Below, one piece after another: positions 1 through 7,309 of a DNA stretch of 64,000 bases. The stretch comes from Acetobacter pasteurianus subsp. pasteurianus LMG 1262 = NBRC 106471. GTDB lineage: Bacteria > Pseudomonadota > Alphaproteobacteria > Acetobacterales > Acetobacteraceae. The stretch's first letter is position 1, and each line of letters starts with the position of its first letter. The notes under the pieces are model-generated. The model searched no databases. It was not told where the DNA came from and saw nothing but the letters and a program-made list of their open reading frames with translations. Made by a program: the position numbers and the translations under genes. The stretch covers positions 1 through 64,000 of the forward strand of contig NZ_CADO01000067.1 of the NCBI RefSeq assembly GCF_000285275.1. Reading direction: 5' to 3'.

Positions 1-136
1 CCGGATGGTAATCCACTATCCATTTCGCCAGGGTAGATTTGCCAATACCTAGGTCGGTCGCAATGTGAATGCGTTACAACCCGCTGCTCAACGCAATCTT
101 TACGGCCTCGCGCTTGAAATCTTCCGTATGTTTCAT
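1..136 (-). pseudogene. IS3-type transposase OrfA remnant
   Basis: Reading leftward from the ATG at 136, the translation begins MKHTEDFKREAVKIALSSG, the usual N-terminus of IS3-family OrfA helix-turn-helix proteins, and continues with a DLGIGKSTLAKWI helix. An in-frame TAA at 74-76 interrupts it after residue 20, and the window edge cuts off the rest. The protein would bind the IS ends together with OrfB. The stop codon and the absence of an intact partner make this a dead remnant. Confidence 0.75.
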
Positions 137-199
137 GGTATTTTCGGTCTCCTGATACGAGCTTAAAACGCTCAGATGACCGGCATAAAAACGTTACAA

Positions 200-374
200 G
201 TCTACTACCTGCATGCTTTTGAGAGCGGCTCAGATCTACGTGCGGGTCTTGCAAAGTGGATCGCCCATTATAATAGGCAGCGTCCGCATACCGCTGGGTG
301 GACGCACGCCTGATGAGGTATATCATACCGCACCAACGCCGTCAGAATGGCGGCATGATATCAATCGGGTATAG
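200..374 (+). pseudogene. IS3-type transposase OrfB C-terminal remnant, frameshifted
   Basis: The first frame reads VYYLHAFESGSDLRAGLAKW then IAHYNRQRPHTAG, the C-terminal end of an IS3-family DDE integrase; near TAGWTHA it hits a stop. Shifting the frame restores the family ending GGRTPDEVYHT and continues to the stop at 372-374, so one frameshift lies near 290-300. The fragment faces opposite to the OrfA remnant at 1-136, although the two genes are co-directional in a normal element. Rearrangement or two separate insertions are both possible. Confidence 0.7.
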
Positions 375-462
375 AACTTATTCACCCCCAAAAACTTGTC
401 CGAACAAATGGGGCCACTTCTCCTTTCTATTGTATATCTAATGTATGGTCATATTATTGAGT

Positions 463-2046
463 TTAATAAGACCAGTTTTGGGCTCTGAATATAGGGGTCA
501 GAATATCTCGGACGCCATATGCATTCATATGATAATGGCCTGAACCACCTGCTGCATATGTTTGGGCGTATAAATCGTTATCTGTACGGTCAGGCATATT
601 ACGAACAGCATTATCACTGACAACACACGCATTAGCGATACAGAGATTAAAAATTTTCAGCCGATTGTAGCCAGCCCATGCAAGCTGCGGTGTAAAAGGG
701 CCACCAAAGCGTATAATCCCAGCATCGTAAACATACTGATAGCCAGTGCCCAATGCATTCAGATGTTCAGGCTGCCAATCTGTATGTGACAGGGACTTCC
801 ATATTGAAAAGACCAGTCGGCTTCCTTTTAGCATGATATTAAAAAGGAAAGGTGCTTCTGGAACAGGAATATTTGTAACCTGTTTTCTTTCTTCATCAAT
901 ATGTGTGCCATCACTCCATGTGTAGCTTATGTGGCCGCTTTCATCATTGAAAAAAACATGGAAACGGTTGGAGTAAGGCGCATGGAATGTAGATGAACTC
1001 CGAGGTCCAAGATCAATGGAGAGAAATGCGGTTTTTCGTTCTAATTCAAAAGAAATAGCAAAGTCTGTACAACAGTCAGCTGAAATACCATTTTCATTCT
1101 GGCATGTAGGAAAACGCCAGGAATTATGTGGGGTATCAGAAACATATGTCCCAAATGCAGGCAGATTTGTATCTGTTTCAGGTGTAATGCGTGTCAGGGT
1201 AAGTTCGCAGGGGTCAAATCCATCGCGCCGCATACTATGCCACCGGTGAAAATCCAGGTAGCCTAAGCCTTCATGTTGGGCGTAAGTACGTAGCCACTTG
1301 ATAATACCATCTAGATCATTCTGGTAAGTTTGGCTGCCATAATTATTAATAGTGGAAGCTTGTGAAGGCTGGTGCGTCAAACCAAGGATGATGGAGGGTG
1401 GGTTCAGATGATTCCGAAAGAAGGCAACCAATTCCCGAACATCAACGGGATTGAAGTTTCCGACATCATTTCCTCCACTATGCAGCAAGAGTAAATCTGG
1501 TTGGTAATATTGAACGGCTTCCTTCCAGTTTTTACCTTCAGGCGGATTGATCCATGGGGGAGGGGGGGTCGTATTTGCGTTCATGTCATGCCATGAACGG
1601 CCCCCGGCAGCCGCATTGATAAATGAAAATTTTACATGCGGCAGTTGTTGTTGAAGTGTTTCAATCCACGCGAAAGTAGCATTTTCGGTATGGGCGACCA
1701 TATCGCTGGCGGTAGCAAAAATACTGTCTCCCATAACAACTACAGTAGCGTGGCCCTTACGGCACGCATTGTGAAATGCAGTCAGGTGCTCTGCACGCAC
1801 TGTTGCTGGGAACATGCTAGGGGAAGGGAGGAATAAAGGATGCACAGCCTTGCGGCGACAGTTTTGAACAGTTGCATTGCCTTGCAGGATAACCTGATTT
1901 GCCGCACCTAGCCCGTTTCCGTGCGTGTTTTCCATAATATACGTATTTTGCTGGTATTGGAGAGTTTTTTCAGATGCTTGCTGCGCCTCTGTGTTGGCTT
2001 GCAGTAAAGTATCCACAGAGACAAAATGCTTTTTATGGCCGTGCAT
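463..2046 (-). CDS. SGNH/GDSL-type hydrolase
   Basis: A 527-residue protein. Residues about 100-115 hold VVVMGDSIFATASD, the block I GDS motif with the nucleophilic Ser. LLLLHSGGNDVGNF at about 190 is block III with the GxND Asn. HYHMNAYGVRDIL near the C-terminus can supply block V His. A jelly-roll-like stretch lies between (about 290-460). Family members are esterases or O-acetyl/acyl hydrolases acting on glycans. No signal peptide is evident: the N-terminus is polar and Gln-rich (about 1-60). It is the last gene of the leftward surface-glycan island, so a polysaccharide ester is a plausible substrate (inference). Confidence 0.6.
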   Translation of the reverse strand: MHGHKKHFVSVDTLLQANTEAQQASEKTLQYQQNTYIMENTHGNGLGAANQVILQGNATVQNCRRKAVHPLFLPSPSMFPATVRAEHLTAFHNACRKGHATVVVMGDSIFATASDMVAHTENATFAWIETLQQQLPHVKFSFINAAAGGRSWHDMNANTTPPPPWINPPEGKNWKEAVQYYQPDLLLLHSGGNDVGNFNPVDVRELVAFFRNHLNPPSIILGLTHQPSQASTINNYGSQTYQNDLDGIIKWLRTYAQHEGLGYLDFHRWHSMRRDGFDPCELTLTRITPETDTNLPAFGTYVSDTPHNSWRFPTCQNENGISADCCTDFAISFELERKTAFLSIDLGPRSSSTFHAPYSNRFHVFFNDESGHISYTWSDGTHIDEERKQVTNIPVPEAPFLFNIMLKGSRLVFSIWKSLSHTDWQPEHLNALGTGYQYVYDAGIIRFGGPFTPQLAWAGYNRLKIFNLCIANACVVSDNAVRNMPDRTDNDLYAQTYAAGGSGHYHMNAYGVRDILTPIFRAQNWSY

Positions 2047-2074
2047 CTTTCTTCACTCTTCAATATGGCTACAG

Positions 2075-2116
2075 AAATATTCGTCTTACTTGCTTTATGA
2101 AATAAGACGAATATTT
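2075..2116 (-). terminator. Inverted repeat between island genes
   Basis: AAATATTCGTCTTA at 2075-2088 pairs perfectly with TAAGACGAATATTT at 2103-2116 around a 14-nt loop, just downstream of the stop of the leftward gene at 2127. A T-rich stretch flanks it. It probably terminates that transcript, or attenuates it before the SGNH gene. Confidence 0.5.
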
Positions 2117-2126
2117 TTAATATATT

Positions 2127-4262
2127 TTAGGAAACACTTATAGATTGAGCGATGACATCTTTTAAGTTGGTATCTGTGATCGTCTCATAATCTTTTTTTA
2201 GGCTATCTTGTAGCACTTCAAGTTGAATATTCTGTCGTAGGAACTGCATATGGATGGCAGTTGAACTCTGTAGGAATGTATCACTTTCGTAGAAAACAGT
2301 TTGTGCAAATCGATGCCAAAAAGGACGATCTTGATACAGCGTTGAAAGAATGGGATCTCGGATGATTTGTAGAATGAGATCTTTGGCATCAAAAGCACGC
2401 GCAACGGCACGTGCGCTACCTGCAAAGTAACGGTCACCTACGCCTTCAATCCAGTATGCTTGCGGATCAAAATCACATACTGCTGCAGGCCCTTCTAGCG
2501 TAAGGGCAGCGGTTTCCCGAGCAAGGTTGATAAGCGAAGAATGCTCGAACAGAACATCTGGACGTACAAGAGCCATTGTACCAATGGGCATGCCAGATGC
2601 TTCTGTAGCTTGGCGTGCCAGATCATAAAGAGCGGCAATGCGGTGCCACATACGTGCCTGATTTTCTACGCCAGAACCGGCATTTTTGTAGAAATTACGA
2701 AACTCGCGTCCGATTTCGTCCAGATAATGGTTTTCTGTAGAAATATTTATAAAAATATCTTTGGGATCAAAACCATTTTCTTTGGCAATGTCCAAAATAA
2801 GCTCAGGACTTACCTGTTCGTTGGAATAAGAGGCTTGTTGGATAGCCTCTGCTGTATGTGGAAGACGGTTACGTAAATCTGCCAAAGTATGAATGGCAAA
2901 GGTACTTAATATACGCGTTAGAGGGGCAGGAAGGCGATGTATGAACTCGCTTGCAGGACTTCCATCCTCAATTTTTTTCTGGCCGGTCTGATCCCATGTG
3001 GAAATACCGATGCTGACGCGTTTTCCTTCGTTTCGCCAATGCTGGGTATCATTGTGCAAATACTGCATAATGCGGGAAAAGCTGCCGCGTGGATCGCGCA
3101 TTTGCCCAAACACGCCAATGAAAAGATGGTTTTCTCCACCTTTTTCGGGGAAAATGGCATGGCGAGGCTGCTGGAGAAATGGCACGCCAGGGATACGACT
3201 GTTTTCCAAGCATTTTCTGTATCTGGAAAGAACCTCTGTGGCCCATACATTGATGTTTACAAGAACGCTAAATTTAAATGCTTCCATGTTGCCTTTCTGG
3301 AATTCCCGGCAGAAAGACGAGTTTAAAAAGATATCGAGGCATTCAAGAAATTTATTTCTATAGGATGGGTGTTTTTGAGAAAAAATATCAAAGTATTTTA
3401 TAAAAAGTGGATGGTTTGCCAGTGTGGCAACAAGATAATCTTCCTGTTGTAATATGGTGTCAATTTCGTTTCTTTTTTCAAAAGAAACGGCAAGGTGGAA
3501 GATAATGGCACCTCTATCAGCATCCAAGTTTTTGATATGTGAAGCCAAGAATGAAATAGTTAATCCACCCACATCTGTATTGGGTACAGGGGTGTGCCAC
3601 ATGATTTGCTCAATTTCGTGGCGGAAACTGCGAGCATCTTGTCCGGCAGGCCGGATTAAGCCGGAAATCAAGGCATTAAGAGAATGCGGTTCCATGTTCC
3701 ATCCAGAAGGGGGAAGGCTTTGGTGCTTAAGGAAGTGAGAGTTGATTTCCAGAAGAGAGCAACACAATTTTCGGGTAAGAGTTTCCCACAACCCATCAAA
3801 TGGCCACCAGCTTTTACGCAGAGGGAGGGCATTATAGATTGTCAGAGCTTTAATGAAGTTTCCTGCTTGACGGTAGGTTTCAGCTTCAATCAGCCGAATG
3901 ACGGGATCTTGCCGGATCGGCGCGGGCAAGCTTTCCAGAAATTGTAATTGAAAATCGGTATCAATTTTACGCGTAACATTGAGCAGACTAATTTCAATAC
4001 ACAAGCGCTGACTAAGGCCAAAAAAACTGGCAATTCTATTTAGAATAATAAAAATATCGCGGTAATTTTCGTCTGTTACGTGCTGGATAAGACCTTCTAT
4101 TATTTTTTCCTGCAGCACGGAAACATCGTGAGGGCATTCTTTGTCGGTTTCTGAATAAATAAAGGCTCCATCGACTATACGAAGGAAAGCGTCCTGTATT
4201 TTGCCCGCATTAACTAGATCAAGTACTTCCTGCCTGTTTTTTAAAATTGCGTCATAATCCAT
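2127..4262 (-). CDS. Capsule-locus-type protein of unknown function, 711 aa
   Basis: Not assigned to a named family with confidence. The N-terminal 300 residues are helical and resemble TPR-like packing. The C-terminal half (from about 370) begins HLFIGVFGQMRDPRGSF, followed by ISTWDQTGQKK and, near 560-590, a segment ending ALVRPDVLFEHSSL. The GQMR ... TWD.TG ... RPD pattern recurs in uncharacterised glycosyltransferase-like proteins of capsule loci (from memory, not searched). There is no signal peptide or membrane segment. It lies with nucleotidyltransferase and kinase genes, so a cytoplasmic role in building or modifying a surface glycan is the best inference. Confidence 0.5.
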   Translation of the reverse strand: MDYDAILKNRQEVLDLVNAGKIQDAFLRIVDGAFIYSETDKECPHDVSVLQEKIIEGLIQHVTDENYRDIFIILNRIASFFGLSQRLCIEISLLNVTRKIDTDFQLQFLESLPAPIRQDPVIRLIEAETYRQAGNFIKALTIYNALPLRKSWWPFDGLWETLTRKLCCSLLEINSHFLKHQSLPPSGWNMEPHSLNALISGLIRPAGQDARSFRHEIEQIMWHTPVPNTDVGGLTISFLASHIKNLDADRGAIIFHLAVSFEKRNEIDTILQQEDYLVATLANHPLFIKYFDIFSQKHPSYRNKFLECLDIFLNSSFCREFQKGNMEAFKFSVLVNINVWATEVLSRYRKCLENSRIPGVPFLQQPRHAIFPEKGGENHLFIGVFGQMRDPRGSFSRIMQYLHNDTQHWRNEGKRVSIGISTWDQTGQKKIEDGSPASEFIHRLPAPLTRILSTFAIHTLADLRNRLPHTAEAIQQASYSNEQVSPELILDIAKENGFDPKDIFINISTENHYLDEIGREFRNFYKNAGSGVENQARMWHRIAALYDLARQATEASGMPIGTMALVRPDVLFEHSSLINLARETAALTLEGPAAVCDFDPQAYWIEGVGDRYFAGSARAVARAFDAKDLILQIIRDPILSTLYQDRPFWHRFAQTVFYESDTFLQSSTAIHMQFLRQNIQLEVLQDSLKKDYETITDTNLKDVIAQSISVS

Positions 4263-4405
4263 TTCAGTCGCCTTATGTTATTCCCTCTAGATAAAAGAAT
4301 AGATACAAAACTTATAATCTTTACGCTAGAGGTCACTTTTGCGGGAAGAAATTGAAAGAAATGGTTTTTTACCAACGAATTTCCGCCACATGCAGATAGT
4401 AGGGT

Positions 4406-4440
4406 AAACAACAGAAACATGGAGAATGTTTCTGTTGTTT
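4406..4440 (-). terminator. 15-bp stem-loop after the nucleotidyltransferase gene
   Basis: AAACAACAGAAACAT (4406-4420), a 5-nt loop, then ATGTTTCTGTTGTTT (4426-4440). It starts 8 bases beyond the stop of the leftward gene at 4448. On that strand only a short T run follows the stem, so it could act as a terminator or an mRNA-stabilising hairpin. Confidence 0.6.
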
Positions 4441-4447
4441 GTTTTTC

Positions 4448-5179
4448 TTATGAGGATATCTGATTCAGAACATCTTGATATTCTTTGGGGACACCACAGA
4501 ATACAATGTCATTTTTATTAATGAGATTATAATATATATTATCACCGCGTTTGATTAAGTGATTATATAGTGGCGCAATATATAATTCGGGCATGGATGG
4601 GTTTTCTTTTTCTTTTTCCAGCGCCCATAGAAAATCAGATGCACGGGTAAAATAGTACAAACCATTACAGCAAAGATCAGAGATAGGATCTTTTTCTGTC
4701 GTGCGTGCAACAAGTGGTTCGCTTTTATCCTTGGCTGGCCCGACGTAAGACCAGTTCTGTCCGCTGCCTTTAAATACTTCAAGATACCCATCGGCATGAG
4801 CAAACCAAGGTTCAGAAGGAAAAGAGAAATTCTTTCTGAATGTATCAATATTAAAGATACACAATGGCGTTTCGAGAGGTGTGCCGCTTTTCAGAACACC
4901 AAGCTGGACAGTTTCTGCCTGCCCTTGTGTAGAGGTGTCTAAAATAACAATTTGAAAATCCTTGATGCCGAGTTTGCGACATTCTGATTCAATAAAGTTT
5001 TTTGTACCTTTTACATCGCGTGCAATAAAAATAAACTTTTCAGTTTCAAAGTATTTTTTGAAACTTTCAACCGCAAGGGCAAAAACTGTCTGTTCGCCAA
5101 CCGGCAGCATATATTTTGGGAGTTCATAGCCCGCCTCGGTGAAGCGGCGGGACAGACCAGCCATGGGTATGACAATCAT
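4448..5179 (-). CDS. Sugar/small-molecule nucleotidyltransferase
   Basis: A 243-residue NTP-transferase-fold enzyme. It starts MIVIPMAGLSRRFTEAGYE and runs on into LPKYMLPVG, the variant of the G-x-G-x-R...PK signature that binds NTP and sugar phosphate. FNIDTFRK at about 108 supplies the metal-binding Asp. The family transfers a nucleotide monophosphate to a phosphorylated sugar or polyol. The next gene begins 12 bp upstream on the same strand and encodes a related fold fused to a kinase, so they probably share a pathway making a nucleotide-activated precursor for surface glycan assembly. The substrate cannot be told from sequence. Confidence 0.75.
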   Translation of the reverse strand: MIVIPMAGLSRRFTEAGYELPKYMLPVGEQTVFALAVESFKKYFETEKFIFIARDVKGTKNFIESECRKLGIKDFQIVILDTSTQGQAETVQLGVLKSGTPLETPLCIFNIDTFRKNFSFPSEPWFAHADGYLEVFKGSGQNWSYVGPAKDKSEPLVARTTEKDPISDLCCNGLYYFTRASDFLWALEKEKENPSMPELYIAPLYNHLIKRGDNIYYNLINKNDIVFCGVPKEYQDVLNQISS

Positions 5180-5191
5180 AGGTAATCTTCC

Positions 5192-6772
5192 TTATATACA
5201 CTGATAAAGACGTGCAGCATTGGCAATAAAGGCCTTCTGCCGGTCTGGCCTATCAGCGTGCAGCGGTAGCATAGAGACAAATAGCAAAACAGTTAAAGAC
5301 TGAATCTCAAGTTTGTTGGTTTCGGCAGGAAGTCGTTGAAGAAAATCTTCCTGCACCCAATTGTGATGAGGACCAGATGGGAAGGAGAGATTAAAGTCGT
5401 AAGGTGTCTTTCCTTCAAATTGATAGTGACCCGCAATAATCAGGTCGTATAATCCACCAAGGGAATGCCACAACTTAGCCAGGTCATAGCGTATATCTCC
5501 AAAAATACTTGAACCACTTCCAGGAATATATCCGCGCGGATCAATAACACAAATACGGCGTGCCCGAGAATTATATAGGATATTACTTAAGCAGAAATCT
5601 CCGTGCATAACGCTTGCATTTTTATTGGATGAAAGATCAATATTAGCGATCATTTCATCACTTATCTGCTTAAGAGAGGGCAAAGATTTCCCGTTCAGGT
5701 TAAGGGGTTGGTTTACATCAAAACCTGTCGCGGCTTCGTAATGGGCAAGACGATCATATGTTTTGTCTGTCGTAAGCAAACGAAGGATTTCGTTCCCTTT
5801 TATGTCCGGTGTATTTTGTGTTCCGCAAAGAGAAAGAAAATCAAAGCAGGACGTTAAAATACTCTGCCATGTTGCTTTACCAATGCTGGAAAATACAAAC
5901 AGCTCGGAAAGGGTAGGCGCATATTCATATTCGATCGTATAGGAGCCTGCAGAATGATCTAACAGGCGTGCTGTAAATGGCTTAATATCAGCCGGAACAT
6001 TATTGAGCCATGCGGCTTCATCCCGCATTTTCGCATGATCATCGCTCGATTTGCGGACAATACGGTCATCAATGTAAAGGGAGTTAAAAGCCCGTTGAGT
6101 TGTTACAGCTCGGCGAGAACGGAAATAGGTCTGGAGATGCCCGAAATCATACCAGGTTTGTGGGTAGACAGCTCTTACCGTATGTTCCTGTGCATATAAG
6201 GATAGTCCTTGTACAAAATTCCCGCCAGCACGGGTAAGGGTGCGCACAAGGTGGCGCGGTTTGGAGAAACTGAAGTAACCGCACATAATGGGCTGAGACT
6301 GGGGAATATCGGCTTCGAGCTGGATGGTCTGTACGCTGGTAACTGTGTGGTCCTCTTGAACAGTTACTGAGGCCCACGCGTAGTCATCGCCTTCTGCCTG
6401 AACGGCTATACTGTCTGACTGCGAGATATCCAACCCGTCCACCAGTGTATCGCCATGCAGGAGATGAAGTGTGCTGGCTGATGCATCAATATAGTTAAGC
6501 GCATAAATTATGGCATTGCCCAAAGACAAATGACTTGGCACCCGAACAATAGTGGCTCCAAGTTGGCGGAGCCTTTGCATATCATAATGGGGGACAGTGA
6601 AATCTTCCGGAAGCGTAAGATAGACATCTCCCAATGACTTGAGGCTGTCAATTTGGGTCTCATAAAGCCGGGATACACCCATGGGCAGAAATGACGGCGG
6701 AATATAACCAAACTCAATGGCTAATTCCGGATCAACATATGCGCTAGATAAAATGAGAGAAAAAGATGTCAT
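5192..6772 (-). CDS. Nucleotidyltransferase-like/APH-type kinase fusion
   Basis: 526 residues in two parts. Residues 1-230 resemble the nucleotidyltransferase fold (FLPMGVSRLYETQIDSL, then LLHGDTLVDG), but the usual G-x-G-x-R nucleotide-binding loop is not visible where expected, so this half may not be active. Residues 280-526 are an aminoglycoside-phosphotransferase/choline-kinase-type domain with the catalytic loop MHGDFCLSNILYN (Asp base and Asn) and the metal Asp in CVIDPRGYI. It would phosphorylate a small alcohol or sugar. It sits between the HAD phosphatase and the nucleotidyltransferase genes, 15 and 12 bp away, as one operon. Confidence 0.7.
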   Translation of the reverse strand: MTSFSLILSSAYVDPELAIEFGYIPPSFLPMGVSRLYETQIDSLKSLGDVYLTLPEDFTVPHYDMQRLRQLGATIVRVPSHLSLGNAIIYALNYIDASASTLHLLHGDTLVDGLDISQSDSIAVQAEGDDYAWASVTVQEDHTVTSVQTIQLEADIPQSQPIMCGYFSFSKPRHLVRTLTRAGGNFVQGLSLYAQEHTVRAVYPQTWYDFGHLQTYFRSRRAVTTQRAFNSLYIDDRIVRKSSDDHAKMRDEAAWLNNVPADIKPFTARLLDHSAGSYTIEYEYAPTLSELFVFSSIGKATWQSILTSCFDFLSLCGTQNTPDIKGNEILRLLTTDKTYDRLAHYEAATGFDVNQPLNLNGKSLPSLKQISDEMIANIDLSSNKNASVMHGDFCLSNILYNSRARRICVIDPRGYIPGSGSSIFGDIRYDLAKLWHSLGGLYDLIIAGHYQFEGKTPYDFNLSFPSGPHHNWVQEDFLQRLPAETNKLEIQSLTVLLFVSMLPLHADRPDRQKAFIANAARLYQCI

Positions 6773-6787
6773 GTGATATTCTGTCAG

Positions 6788-7162
6788 TTAAGAGCCAATT
6801 TTTAGAAGCTGTTTAATTTCTTCTGGAGAATATTTTACAAACTCATCTGGCCGGAGGGCTTTGTCATCAACATAAAATCCTTCTGTGCCACACCAAGGTT
6901 TGCCTACGTAAATTTCATCAAATGGAATCTCGTGCTGGCGTAACCAGTCAATAATTACAGGCAGTGTGTTGGCATTTATTTTACCTACGTTGCCATTATA
7001 AGTGCGCACATTACGGGCCGTTTGAATAACAATTTCAAAACCCTTTTGTTTGTACTCTCGCAGGCGTTCTACAACGTCGATATTAGGTTCTTTTTCCGAA
7101 TAAGACTTGGATGCATCTGTAAGTGTAAGAGTGTCATCAAGATCGATAATAAGTCTTTTCAC
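6788..7162 (-). CDS. EcbF/BcbF-type capsule HAD phosphatase
   Basis: A 124-residue compact HAD protein. Motif I is LIIDLDDTLTLTD (nucleophile and acid Asp intact), followed by QTARNVRTYNGNVGKIN and, near 90, KPWCGTEGFYVDDKALRPDE carrying the last acidic motif. Length and motif order match the small capsule-biosynthesis phosphatases typified by EcbF/BcbF. It would dephosphorylate an intermediate of the pathway served by the adjacent kinase and nucleotidyltransferase genes. The gene begins the tight three-gene cluster; 147 bp separate it from the FkbH-like gene upstream. Confidence 0.75.
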   Translation of the reverse strand: MKRLIIDLDDTLTLTDASKSYSEKEPNIDVVERLREYKQKGFEIVIQTARNVRTYNGNVGKINANTLPVIIDWLRQHEIPFDEIYVGKPWCGTEGFYVDDKALRPDEFVKYSPEEIKQLLKIGS

Positions 7163-7309
7163 GTTGTTAATGCCTCCAGAAGATCCTACCGATCTGTTTA
7201 AGTTTTAGCAGTTACATAAAAAATTCAATGGATTTCAACGTAACCTGCCAGTTATTTTTCGCAAAGGAGTAGTTTTGTTACTGTTCAATCCTTAGGTGGG
7301 GAATGGATT

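Noticed and set aside
1016-1249. Plus-strand open frames within the SGNH gene
   Set aside because: Short, antisense to a full-length protein with conserved motifs.
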